A stretch of DNA of 64,000 nt from JAJRXR01 sp041402005 (GTDB lineage: Bacteria; Planctomycetota; Phycisphaerae; Phycisphaerales; UBA1924): positions 1 through 64,000 of the forward strand of contig JAWKTB010000007.1 in the NCBI GenBank assembly GCA_041402005.1, read 5' to 3'. The stretch's first letter is position 1. Each line of letters starts with the position of its first letter. The translations under genes and the position numbers were made by a program. The notes below the pieces were generated by a model. It was given only the letters and a program-made list of their open reading frames with translations. It did no database searches and had not been told where the DNA came from. Below are positions 15,076 through 23,780 of the stretch, piece after piece.

Positions 15076-17766
15076 CGGGACGGGTGCTTCCGCCTCGCGC
15101 TCTGCGCCCGCGCGTCAGCCGTTTCTTCAGCCCATCGTCCAGCTCGGTCCACTTGCCCCGCCCCCGGCACCCTGGGGAGCTGCGAGCACCTCGAGCTGTA
15201 CCGCGCGCCCTCGGAGCCGCAGGTTCAACGGGCTGCCGCACGTCGGGCAGGGCAGCTCGGTCGCCAGGGTGGGGCGAAAGGACCGGTCGCCCCTTCTTGT
15301 CGATGTTGAGGATCATGCCGAAGTCGAAGGCCGCATCGTCCTGGCGTTGCCGCCAGGAACGGCCCGAACCCACCGGTCTTGCGGATCATCGGGCGCCCCG
15401 GTCCGGGGGCAGCGGACGTCGACGAACTCGGCTTTCTCTGAGGGCTCTCCGATCGACCGGCACGCGTAGCTGCAGTCGGGGTACCGCGAGCACGAGAGAA
15501 GGTCCGGTTCTTGCCGAAGCGGTAGACGAGGTCCGAGCCGCACTTGGGCGCACCGGTACTCCTTGGGCCGGCTGCGCCTCGGCCTTGGCGTGGCTCAGCC
15601 CTCGTGGGCGCGCTCGAGGCTCTGGTTGAAGCCGCCTGTAGAACCGCTCGAGCATGTCGATCCAGTCGAGGTGCCTTCCTCGATCTTGTCGAGCTGCTCC
15701 TCCATCTGGCGCGTGTACCCGACCTCCATGATCCTGGGGAACGCCTCGATCAGCTTGTCCGTCACCACCTCGCCCAGGTCCGTCGCGTAGAACGCCCGCT
15801 TGAGCTGCTCGACGCATTTGCGGTCCTGGATCGTTCGATGATCGAGGCGTACGTGGACGGGCGCCTGATCCCCTCGCTCTCGAGCATCTTGATCAGGCTC
15901 GCCTCGAGCAGCGCGAGGGGCGGAGGTGAACCGCTGCTCGGCCATGATCGCGAACGGCGACAGCGCCTGCCTCTCGCTGAGCTTGGGCAGGGTCTGCTCG
16001 TCGCCCCCCGTCGGCACGCCCGAGACCCGGTAGAACCCGTCGAAGACGAGCACGCGCCCGGTCGCCTTGAACACGCAGGGCCCGCTCCCCCGGTGGGGTG
16101 GTTTCCAACCGCCCCGTTCTCCCCCTTCGATCAGCACCGTCGTCGCGTCCCACTCGCGTGTGCCGGCGTCATCTGCAGACACTGCCGCCAGATCAGCTCG
16201 TAAAGACGGTTATCGGCTTGAGCGCCCGCTTGACGCTGTCGGGCGTGCGCGGGGTCCGTCGGGCGGATCGCCTCAAAGCGCCTCTTGGGCCGCCTTGTTC
16301 GAGCTCTTGTAGAAGCTGGGCTTCTCGGGCAGAGGCCTGGAGCCGCTGTAGGGCAGCTTGATGCGCGCCCAGCGCCAGCGTCGATCGACTCGGGCGCCAG
16401 GTGCGGCCGAGTCGGTACGCATGTACGTGATCAGGCCGACGGGCCCCTCGCCCGGACTCCACGCCCTCGTACAAGGCCTTCCGCGCCGCCCGCATCGTCC
16501 GCTGGGCCGAAGCCCAGGCGGCCTGACGCCGCCTGCTGCATCGTGTCGATGAACGGCGCCGACGGCGTCATGTCCGCTTCGTCTCGATCGACTTCACAAC
16601 GTACGGCGTGTCGGGGTCCGCGACGCCCTCGACGAAGCAGCACCTTGCACCGGGCCGGGCCCTGCCACGCTCGCTGCGGACGTCCCGCCGACACTCAACA
16701 GCTCGCCGCTTCCGCGATCTTCACGACCCGGGCGTCAGATCGCTCGACTCGGGCGTCGCGAACTTGGCGGACGACTTCTGTTTGCCTCGCGCGCTGGCCG
16801 TCGCTCCCGGATCGACGGGCGCCTCCACGATCTCCGCCTTGTTGACCAGCTCGAATTTCGCCCCCGACCTCGACGAGCTCGGGATGCGGATCGCGTTCTT
16901 CTGCCAAGCCACGCGCCCTGCTTCTTCAGGGACGGCCCTGCTCCTGCGCGCGCCCTCGGTCTCCACTTGCAGGAATGCGCCCCACGCCGGCCCCAGCGTG
17001 CGCTCCTCCGCCGACAGGGCGAACAGCCCCTCGACCTTCCAGTACTCGTCGGGCACGAACGCCCGACTTCCCGCTCACGCCTTCGACGACCAGCGCACCG
17101 CGACCGACTGCACGCCCGGGCGCTCAGCCCCCGCGCCACTCTCTTCCAGAGCAGCGGACTGACCTGTAGCCCACGATCCGGTCGAGGATGCGCCCGCCCA
17201 GCCGCGCGTTGACCCGGTCCTCACGATCGGGTGCGGCGCTCGAAGGCGCGCGGGCGATCTCGCTCTTGGTGATCGCCGGGAAGATCACGCGGTTCGCCTG
17301 CAGCCGCTTGATCCCCAGCTCCTCAGCGAGATGCCACGCGATCGCCTCGCCCTCACGATCGAGGTCGGTCGCGAACCAGATCTTCCTGCCCGAGTCGAGG
17401 ACCTTGGCCACCGCTTCAGATCCTTGATGACCGCTTCTTGCCGGGCAGGATCGTGTAGGTCGGTGCGGAACCGCTTCGATGCCGCTGACGCCGGGGACGG
17501 GGACCGTCCCTTCTCCGCCTGAGGTCGCGGACGTGCCCGACCGAGGCGAGCACCAGGTAGTCGCCCCCCAGGTACTTGTTGATGGTCTTGGCCTTGCTCG
17601 GGCTCTCGACGATGACCAGGTCCTTGCCCTGTCCCATGCCGGCCTTGAAGCCCAGGCCTTTGCTGGCGCCCCTGGGGGAGCGCTTGGGGGGGGCGGCGGT
17701 CGCCGTCCCGCCCTTGGAGGCCATCTTGGACGTCCCTGCCTTCTTTTTGGTCGTCTTCTTGGCCAT
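15005..17766 (-). pseudogene. topA: DNA topoisomerase I, frame broken by many indels (probable sequence errors)
   Basis: Type IA topoisomerase relaxes negative supercoils. All parts are present in order but in shifting frames: a Lys-rich N-terminus, Toprim (DLVIVESPSKAKTINKYLGG; WFATDLDREGEAIAWHL), ILDRIVGY, the active-site block GLITYMRTDS with the Tyr codon at 16423-16425, RTPDSVKRALKP, TDLGEVVTDKLIEAFPRIM, a zinc-finger piece (FLSCSRYPDCSYAC) and GKWTELDDGLKKRL. Frame changes occur roughly every 50-200 bases from about 17520 down to the end, while the first 240 bases are clean. Because topA is normally essential, I infer low-quality sequence rather than a true pseudogene. A hairpin element adds an in-frame insert near 16091-16113. 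The 3' end is approximate. Confidence 0.85.
16091..16113. repeat. TCC-loop hairpin element inside topA
   Basis: GGTGGTT-TCC-AACCGCC (16097-16113) is preceded by CGGTGG. It has the same layout as the half-elements in truA and near 60.7 kb. In the topA reading it encodes an insert (about RGGWKPPHRG) between IEGG and VFKATGR. Confidence 0.6.
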
Positions 17767-17958
17767 TCGCGTGCCGATTCCAGGTCGCTCCGTCGGTGTG
17801 CCCCCAGCCGGGCGTTGGGGGGAGCCAATGCCAGGGGCGGGGGGCGTGTCAAGGGTGGAGTCGTCGGATCGCTCCTCCCGGGGGCTGAGGGGGTTCGTCG
17901 GGCCGCGCGTCGCGCCGCCTTGAGCGGTCGGGAGGCTCCCGCCCCCAGACCTCCCCTC

Positions 17959-18918
17959 TCAGTCGGGGCGAACGCAGGCCTCGACGACGCCCCGGGCCCA
18001 GGTCGGCGGATCGCCCCTCGAGGCGTCGATCCAGACCGAGCCGGGGGTCGCCCGCAGGCGACGAAGCCAGGTCCTCTGGTTCTTGGCGAAACGCCGAGTC
18101 TCGATCTTGATCCGCTCGATCGCGTCCTCCAGGGAGCTGTGACCCTCGAAGTGGGCGACGAGCTGCTTGTACCCCAGCGCCTCGCCCGCCTGGGGGCCCA
18201 GCCGCCCGGACTCCCACAGGGCCCTGGCTTCATCAACAAGCCCGCCGGCGATCATGTTCCGCACCCGGGCGTTGATCCGCCGATTCAGGGCCTCGGTCTC
18301 CCATTCCAGGCCCACCAGCACGCGGTCAGCTGGGGGCGGGTTGTCCCGCTCCCACTGGGTCTGGAGCGACGAGATCGTCCGCCCGGTCTGGCGATGGACC
18401 TCCAGGGCCCGGATGGTTCGTCGTTCGTCGGCGGGGTGGATCCTCGCTGCGGCGTCCGGGTCCGTGTGCTCGAGCTCTCGCCGACGCTGGTCCTGCGGCA
18501 TCGCGGCCAGGGCCTGACGGATCTCGGGGTCGGGCTCGGGGCCCTCGAACAGGCCGAACATCAGGGCCTGGATGTAGAGGTGGGTGCCGCCGACCACGAT
18601 CGGCGTGCCCCCATCGCGCAGGATGTGCGCGATCGTCTCCTGGGCCGCCTTGAGCCAGTCGTGGACGGAGTACCGCTCGGTCGGCTCGACGACGTCGATG
18701 AGGTGGTGGGGGACGCCTCGGCGTTCGTCCAGGGTCGGCTTGGCCGTCCCGAGGTCGAGCCCGCGGTAGACGAGGAAGGCGTCGGCGGAAACGACCTGAG
18801 CCCTGCCGAGGCCCCTGGCGGCGAGCTCGTCGGCGAGGGCGAGCGCGAGGGAGGTCTTCCCGCCCGCCGTCGGGCCGCAGATCACGGGGAATCGCGGCAG
18901 GCCAGGGGGCAGGGGCAT
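17959..18918 (-). CDS. miaA: tRNA dimethylallyltransferase
   Basis: 319 aa, full family length. MiaA adds a dimethylallyl group to N6 of A37 in tRNAs reading UNN codons. The P-loop GPTAGGKT is at residues 15-22. The next motif reads SADAFLVYRGLDLGTAKP instead of the usual DSMQIYRGMDIGTAKP, so Asp and the YRG..IGTAKP core are kept while the Met-Gln is changed. GVPHHLIDVVEP, VVGGTHLYIQAL, ALEVHRQTGRTIS and the C-terminal ALGYKQL and RRFAKNQRTWLRR complete the family pattern. TAGCAT lies six bases before the ATG with no ribosome site, so the mRNA is probably leaderless. The downstream neighbour is topA. Confidence 0.95.
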   Translation of the reverse strand: MPLPPGLPRFPVICGPTAGGKTSLALALADELAARGLGRAQVVSADAFLVYRGLDLGTAKPTLDERRGVPHHLIDVVEPTERYSVHDWLKAAQETIAHILRDGGTPIVVGGTHLYIQALMFGLFEGPEPDPEIRQALAAMPQDQRRRELEHTDPDAAARIHPADERRTIRALEVHRQTGRTISSLQTQWERDNPPPADRVLVGLEWETEALNRRINARVRNMIAGGLVDEARALWESGRLGPQAGEALGYKQLVAHFEGHSSLEDAIERIKIETRRFAKNQRTWLRRLRATPGSVWIDASRGDPPTWARGVVEACVRPD

Positions 18919-18924
18919 CGATCG

Positions 18925-18930
18925 ATGCTA
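18925..18930 (-). promoter_or_regulatory. -10 hexamer TAGCAT, leaderless start for miaA
   Basis: On the minus strand TAGCAT is followed by CGATCG and then the ATG at 18918. No ribosome site is present. Confidence 0.5.
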
Positions 18931-19211
18931 GGCGGAGGGGCGTCGAGACTGATATCTGGCAATTTTCTGGAACTGAATGGCGGGGCGGGCGAACCCGATT
19001 GGCGATGGGGCGGACGAGTGTGTGAACACGCCCCGCGGGGGACTCTCCGGATGGCGCGTGCGACCCGCCGAGTGACGAACGCCGAGCGCGACGGCCTGAG
19101 GAGCCGGCGCGTCCCGGCCCGGAACCCGGTTACGCGTCGAGGCGACTCCCCTCTCCCCCGATCGGGGCGGGCGCCCTTCCCGGTGAGACCCTGACCCAGA
19201 GGGCGTCCCTC

Positions 19212-19278
19212 GCGCGCGAGAGCGCGCACCCCCGACGCAACCCCCGGCGGACCAACCTCCCCGGGGGTTCTTTGTCGG
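19212..19278. other. Tandem stem-loops, candidate structured RNA or terminator
   Basis: First hairpin: GCGCGC (19212-19217) and GCGCGC (19222-19227) around a GAGA (GNRA) loop. Second: CCGAC (19232-19236) and AACCCCCGG (19239-19247) pair with CCGGGGGTT (19261-19269) and GTCGG (19274-19278), leaving a 13-base apical loop. On the + strand CTTT follows the inner stem. It could be a small RNA, a leader structure, or a weak terminator. Confidence 0.4.
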
Positions 19279-19357
19279 TGTGCTGTGTTCCATCTTCCGC
19301 GCCGTGCGTCAAGAGATGTGACGATCTGAGTAATGCGCGGCTCGGATTGATTCCGCG

Positions 19358-20062
19358 TTAGCGTGTTCCGGGCTTGCGATACCCGACGAGCAGGACCGAG
19401 TGCAGGCGCATCTGCTCGGGCGTCATCGGCTCGGGCGGGCGCTTCCAGGTCACCGACTGACGCAGCGCCTCGGGGTCATCCATCATCCGGCGCACGTTGA
19501 TCGTCTCGCCCTCGACGAGCGGGACGAAGCCCGCGCCCCGGAAGTTGGCGTCGTAGGAGACGTTCCGCACCGCGTGGTCGATGGTGTGGACGGTCACGCC
19601 GCCCGGTTTGAGCAGGCGGAAGCACTCGGCGCAGAACGCGCGCCGCGGCGCCTCCTGGCCCTCGGGGGGATCGACGGTGTGCCCGCAGTTGAAGCCCGCG
19701 GCCTCCTGCCCGATGTGCTCCAGGACCGACGACGAGAAGATCAGGTCGAAGAAGCCCGAGGGCAGGGCGTCCGAGTTCTCGCCGACGACGCACCGGGAGA
19801 TGATGTAGCCGGGCCCGAGGTCGGGCAGTTCAGTCTCGGCCGCGCCCGCGATGCCGGCGTACGGGTCGGCGATCCACTTCTCCTTCGCGCGCAGGCGGGA
19901 GAGCACGTTGACGTTGATGTTGGCGCCGACCTCGAGCACGCGAGATCGACGCCGACAGTGCTTGGGCAGGAAATCCTTGAGGAACCGCTCCTGGTAGTGC
20001 TTGGTCTCGATCGGGTGCGAGAACTCGCCCGGGTAGTCGGAGAACTTGGCGTAGCGGAACAC
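19358..20062 (-). CDS. Class I SAM-dependent methyltransferase
   Basis: 234 aa. The cofactor site is SRVLEVGANINVNVLS near residues 40-55, followed by GFFDLIFSSSVLEHIGQE near 110 and FRLLKPGGVTVHTIDH near 150, the order of Rossmann-fold methyltransferases of the Methyltransf_11 type. The N-terminus FRYAKFSDYPGEFSHPIETK and a Cys-containing insert (NCGHTVDPPEGQEAPRR) are of no recognised subtype. The GTG at 20062 is supported by GAGGAGG nine bases upstream. It lies 48 bases downstream of the flotillin gene and may be co-transcribed. The substrate is unknown; members near glycan genes often methylate sugars, but nothing here proves it. Confidence 0.8.
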   Translation of the reverse strand: MFRYAKFSDYPGEFSHPIETKHYQERFLKDFLPKHCRRRSRVLEVGANINVNVLSRLRAKEKWIADPYAGIAGAAETELPDLGPGYIISRCVVGENSDALPSGFFDLIFSSSVLEHIGQEAAGFNCGHTVDPPEGQEAPRRAFCAECFRLLKPGGVTVHTIDHAVRNVSYDANFRGAGFVPLVEGETINVRRMMDDPEALRQSVTWKRPPEPMTPEQMRLHSVLLVGYRKPGTR

Positions 20063-20110
20063 CGGGGGCGCCTCCTCGCGGCGTCGGGCACGATACGCCG
20101 AGTCCCCGTG

Positions 20111-21727
20111 CTACGCCTTGTCGGGCTTGCTCCCCCTGGGCGGGGATCCGTCGGCGTCGGCGACGCGGCCGAGCGCCCCGGGCAGCTCGATCCCCGCCTG
20201 GCGGGCCAGCTCGTGCACCTGCGGGAGTGAGCCGATCATGCCGGCGAGAAAGTCGGCGGTCGCGCTGCGGGCGGTGTGCCCGTCCTTGCCCTCGATCGTC
20301 TGCCCGCGCCCGGAGTCCCAGACCGTGATCTTGTCGATCTTGAGGTTCTGGATCGCCTTGACCTGCTCGGCGACCAGCTCGGGCAGCTTCTCGATCATCA
20401 GGAGCGTCGGCGCGACCTGCGGGTTCTGCGCGCACGCCTCGACGAGCTGGCGGTAGCCCTCCGCCTTCGCCTCGAGCACCTTCTGGATGCCCTCCGCCTC
20501 GGCGGTGTACTTGGCCAGGATCGCGTCCGCCTCGCCCCGTGCCTCGCGGCGCTGGCGCTCGGCGACCGCCTCGGCCTCGATCTCCACGCGCTTCTTCTCG
20601 ATCTCCTGGGGTGCGAGCTGCTCCTTCGCGAGACGCGCCAGCTCACGCTCGCGCTCGGCGGAGTAGATCTTCTCGGCGGCCAGGGCGGCGGCGACGTCCG
20701 AACGCCGACGCGCCTCGGCCTGGATCTCGGCCAGCTTCGCGTTCGACTCGGCGATCTCGGCCTTGGCCGTGTTCTCCCCATCGACCGCCTTGGACTCGGC
20801 GTCCGCGACCTGCACACGCTGCGTCTGCTCGGCCCGCTTGCTGGCGGCGACCGTCTCGGCCCGGCGCTCCGCGATCGCGATCTCCTGCGTCCGCTTGGAC
20901 TCGGCCTCGCCCACCTGGGCCTCGGCCTCGTAGTTGGCGACCGCGACGCGCTTGAGGCGTTCGGCCTCCTTCTGGCCCTGCTCGGCCTTGGCGCGCTCCT
21001 GGGAGACGCGGACATTGCGGTCCCGGACCGCCGCCGCCTCGCCGACCGCGCCCTCGCGGTCCTGCTCGGCGACCTCGACCTTGGCGCGGTTGATGGCCTC
21101 GGCTGCGGCGCGCTGCCCGATCGCGACGATGTACCCCGATTCGTCGGTGATGTCGCGGATGTTCACGTTGATCAGCTCGAGGCCGATCTTGTTGATCTCC
21201 TGGGTCACGTTCTCGTTGATGAGGCCCATGAACTTCTCGCGGTCCTTGTTGATCTCCTCGATCGACAGGGTCGCGATCACCAGACGCAGCTGGCCGAGGA
21301 TGATGTCCTGGGCCTGCTCGCGGATGCCCTGGGGGGGCATGCCGAGCAAACGCTCGGCGGCGCTGGCCATCAGTACGGGGTCCGTCGAGATGGCGACGGT
21401 GAACGTGGAGGGCACGTTCACGCGGATGTTGTTCAGCGACAAGGCGCCCTCGAGGGGGATGTCGATGACCAGGGGCTCCAGGGACATGTACGCGTAGTCC
21501 TGGACGACGGGCCAGACGAACTTGCCGCCCGAGTGGAAGCAGCGTGTGCCCTTGCGTCCGGCGGTGCCCCAGATCACGAGGATCCGGTTCGAGGGGCAGC
21601 GCCGGTACCGGCTCGCCAGGAAGAAGAGCACGAACACGATGACGAAGAGCCCGACGACGATCCCCACGATCGCGAAGATCCCCGCGTTGGAGCTGGTGTC
21701 CGACTGCGCCACTGTGATCAGGTCCAT
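20111..21727 (-). CDS. Flotillin-like SPFH protein
   Basis: 538 aa. One N-terminal membrane helix (GIFAIVGIVVGLFVIVFVLF) is followed by an SPFH/band 7 domain (NIRVNVPSTFTVAISTDP, LINVNIRDITDESGYI). A long Ala/Glu-rich coiled coil then runs from about 200 to 430 with the flotillin EAES/AEAE repeats. It ends with LLMIEKLPELVAEQVKAIQN and IDKITVWDSG, the usual flotillin C-terminal block. Flotillins gather in membrane microdomains as large assemblies. The ATG at 21727 is chosen because GGGGAGG lies just upstream; the ATG at 21739 overlaps that ribosome site. The NfeD-like gene 63 bases upstream is its standard partner. Confidence 0.92.
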   Translation of the reverse strand: MDLITVAQSDTSSNAGIFAIVGIVVGLFVIVFVLFFLASRYRRCPSNRILVIWGTAGRKGTRCFHSGGKFVWPVVQDYAYMSLEPLVIDIPLEGALSLNNIRVNVPSTFTVAISTDPVLMASAAERLLGMPPQGIREQAQDIILGQLRLVIATLSIEEINKDREKFMGLINENVTQEINKIGLELINVNIRDITDESGYIVAIGQRAAAEAINRAKVEVAEQDREGAVGEAAAVRDRNVRVSQERAKAEQGQKEAERLKRVAVANYEAEAQVGEAESKRTQEIAIAERRAETVAASKRAEQTQRVQVADAESKAVDGENTAKAEIAESNAKLAEIQAEARRRSDVAAALAAEKIYSAERERELARLAKEQLAPQEIEKKRVEIEAEAVAERQRREARGEADAILAKYTAEAEGIQKVLEAKAEGYRQLVEACAQNPQVAPTLLMIEKLPELVAEQVKAIQNLKIDKITVWDSGRGQTIEGKDGHTARSATADFLAGMIGSLPQVHELARQAGIELPGALGRVADADGSPPRGSKPDKA

Positions 21728-21790
21728 CCGCCTCCCCATTTCTGATCGTCGGCCCGGGCCGACGTTCCACCCATCTCATTCCAGCCCGGC

Positions 21791-22414
21791 TTACGCGCCG
21801 AGCGGGCCCACCACGATGGCGTTTCCCGCGCGATCGACGCGGATCACCCGGACGCGGACGTTCCAAGGGATCACCTCGGGGCCGTCCTGCACCGCGTCGA
21901 ACTCCCGTCTGTGCTCGTCGATGACGACCGTCACCCGCCCGCGCCCCTGTCCCGTCGGCGGGATCATGACGTAGACCGTGCCCTCGAGCCCGACCGTCTG
22001 GTCGAGCGAGATGTTGTCGGACCGCTGCAGCTTCAGGAACGTGCGCATCAGCGTGACCATCAGCCACGCGACGGCGAAGCCGGCGGCGATCGCGATCAGG
22101 ATCGCGATCCCGAACTGGACCTCCAGCGCCCGCATCGCGGCCAGGCCCATCCAGCCCGAGCCCATCGCGAAGGCGGCGATCGTCTGGATGCTCAGCCAGC
22201 CGAACTCGGCGCCCGGGTGACCCCCGTCGTGCGCATGCCCCGCGTCCGCGCCGGCGACGTCCGCGGGGACGTCGGCGCCGAAGTCCATGTCCACGTCGAG
22301 GTCGGCGTGGTGCCCCCCGAACTGTCCGAGGAGCAGCTCCAGCAGCAGCACGAGGGTGCCGAGGATCGCCGGCACGCTGAACCAGATTGCCCCGTTCGCG
22401 AACAGGAAATCCAT
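21791..22414 (-). CDS. NfeD-like membrane protein (flotillin partner)
   Basis: 207 aa. One membrane helix at the N-terminus is followed by a His/Asp-rich loop (HHADLDVDMDFGADVPADVA, HAHDGGHPG), two more helices near 80-120 and a C-terminal OB-fold beta domain of about 70 aa (VGLEGTVYVMIPPTGQGRGR). This is the layout of the short NfeD/YuaF family that is encoded with flotillins and helps organise their microdomains. The acidic, His-rich loop could bind metal, which is an inference. The ATG at 22414 follows GGAGGTGG; a GTG six bases earlier overlaps that ribosome site and is less likely. It is first in a two-gene unit with flotillin. Confidence 0.85.
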   Translation of the reverse strand: MDFLFANGAIWFSVPAILGTLVLLLELLLGQFGGHHADLDVDMDFGADVPADVAGADAGHAHDGGHPGAEFGWLSIQTIAAFAMGSGWMGLAAMRALEVQFGIAILIAIAAGFAVAWLMVTLMRTFLKLQRSDNISLDQTVGLEGTVYVMIPPTGQGRGRVTVVIDEHRREFDAVQDGPEVIPWNVRVRVIRVDRAGNAIVVGPLGA

Positions 22415-22549
22415 GACCACCTCCGCGCGGTCCGACCGCCCTCATGGTACCGAAAACACAGGTTGGACCACGTGCTTGGAAGACCCCGGCGGGGCGAGGC
22501 CCGCTCGACGGCTTCTTGGGAGTTTCACGCCGGAAGTTTCGTGCTTGAT

Positions 22550-22608
22550 CGGTGGGGCGGGCATCCTGCCCGTCTTCGTTTCTCACGGGCTGGAAGCCCG
22601 TGCCACCG
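22550..22608. repeat. Three-way-junction hairpin element (TCC and GGA loops)
   Basis: Outer stem CGGTGG (22550-22555) and CCACCG (22603-22608) encloses two hairpins: CGGGCA-TCC-TGCCCG (22558-22572) and CACGGGCT-GGA-AGCCCGTG (22584-22602). It lies between the 3' end of the receiver-GAF gene and the promoter side of the NfeD gene. Elements with the same layout but different stems occur at 49782-49873 and 60748-60819. Confidence 0.75.
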
Positions 22609-22611
22609 GTC

Positions 22612-23760
22612 TCACGCCGCCAGATCGATGTCGTTGAACCCGTCGTCGTCGGCGTCGGTCTCGAACCCGCCCCACTCGTCCTTGGGCAGGTGGCGGTGGT
22701 GCACGCGGATCACGCGGGCCAGCTGCGTCGCGAACTGCTCGGCGATGATCTGTAGCAGCTTCACGTCGCTCTCAGCAAACGGCGACCGCTTGTCGCGGAA
22801 GAGCGAGATCACCGCCAGGCATTCGTCGTCACGACGGCAGGCGACCACCAGCATCGTCGCGTCGTCGAGCCACTCGGCGCCCTCGCCCAGGTAGTGCTCG
22901 AGCTCGACGTCGCCCGACAGGGCCAGCACCTTGTCCTGCTCCTCGAAGCGGGGGGCGAGCGTGTCGGCGAGCTGGTCCATCAGGACCTCGGCGGCGTCCT
23001 TCGGGCAGTCGTAGTTCACGTACGCCCCCAGCGAGAACTCGCCCGACGTCGAGGGCAGGAAGATCGAGGCGTTTGTCGAGCCGACCTTGCCCAGGACGTA
23101 CTCGAGCAGCGTCCGCAGCAGGCTCTCGATATCGAGCTCCTGGCGGAGCAGGCTGGACAGCTCGGTGTTGACCGAGACGTCCTCGAGCTGGCCCGAGAGC
23201 TCGCGGTAGGCGTCGACCAGGTCGTTGCACAGCTCGCCGACGTGCCCGGAGACCTCCTTGCGGGCGTTGTTGAGCTGGTGGCAGAGGCGCTTGAGACGGG
23301 CGACGCGGGCCTCGCGCTGGCGGACGCGGTGCGCCCGCTCGCAGGCGGCCTCGATGCGGGCGAGCAGTTCTGTTTCGTCGAGGGTGACCTCGATGAGGTC
23401 GGTCGCGCCGGCGCGCATGGCCCGGAGGGCCTCGTCGACGCCCGCGTGGTCACCGAGCATCGCGCTGACGATCGCGGGCGAGGCGTGCGAGACGGTCTCG
23501 GCGAGGTCGAGCCCGCGTCCGCCGCCGAGGTTCATGTCGATGAGGGCCAGGTCGTGCAGGCCCTTCTCGACCGAGCGCTTGGCCTCGGTGAGGGTGCGGG
23601 CGACGCTGACGCACTCGACGCGATCGCGGAGCATCGCGACCAGGCGTCGGTGGAGGCTGGGGCGGGGCGAGCAGACGAGGACGCGGACGGTCTTCACGGG
23701 GTCGGGCTTGGCCTCCCAGGCGCCGTCCTGTCCCGTCCTCTCCGTCCCTCGAGCGCCCAT
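22612..23760 (-). CDS. Degenerate receiver-GAF signalling protein
   Basis: 382 aa. An N-terminal receiver-like domain (about 24-150) keeps the phospho-acceptor-like D75 in LALIDMNLGGGRG but lacks the acidic pair (VRVLVCSPRPSLH) and the conserved Lys, so normal phosphorylation is doubtful. A coiled linker (RLKRLCHQLNNARKEVSG) leads to a GAF domain (about 195-355; LLEYVLGKVGSTNASIFLPS, FAESDVKLLQIIAEQFATQL). The tail is acidic (ETDADDDGFNDIDLAA). There is no output domain, so it probably works through protein contacts. It is the last gene of a three-gene operon after the HDOD-kinase, with a 20-base gap and no obvious ribosome site. Confidence 0.8.
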   Translation of the reverse strand: MGARGTERTGQDGAWEAKPDPVKTVRVLVCSPRPSLHRRLVAMLRDRVECVSVARTLTEAKRSVEKGLHDLALIDMNLGGGRGLDLAETVSHASPAIVSAMLGDHAGVDEALRAMRAGATDLIEVTLDETELLARIEAACERAHRVRQREARVARLKRLCHQLNNARKEVSGHVGELCNDLVDAYRELSGQLEDVSVNTELSSLLRQELDIESLLRTLLEYVLGKVGSTNASIFLPSTSGEFSLGAYVNYDCPKDAAEVLMDQLADTLAPRFEEQDKVLALSGDVELEHYLGEGAEWLDDATMLVVACRRDDECLAVISLFRDKRSPFAESDVKLLQIIAEQFATQLARVIRVHHRHLPKDEWGGFETDADDDGFNDIDLAA

Positions 23761-23780
23761 CGGTCGTCGTCCGTGCTTGC

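Larger units (their letters stand above)
18919..19357. other. 439-base gene-free stretch with several hairpins
   Basis: No reading frame here looks coding. Apart from the miaA -10 hexamer, it holds a CCCCGATCGGGG palindrome near 19155, a GCGCGC-GAGA-GCGCGC hairpin (19212-19227) and a larger two-part stem (19232-19278). No tRNA-like fold was seen. It separates miaA from the methyltransferase on the same strand. Confidence 0.5.

Noticed and set aside
14361..17766. True pseudogene formation of carbonic anhydrase and topA
   Set aside because: Indels are too dense, spare the conserved residues and stop sharply at both ends; poor sequence is more likely, though not proven.
18919..19357. A small protein gene of about 120 codons in the long gap
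   Set aside because: The frame is Arg/Pro/Gly-rich, has no ribosome site or leaderless hexamer at its start, and no recognisable pattern.
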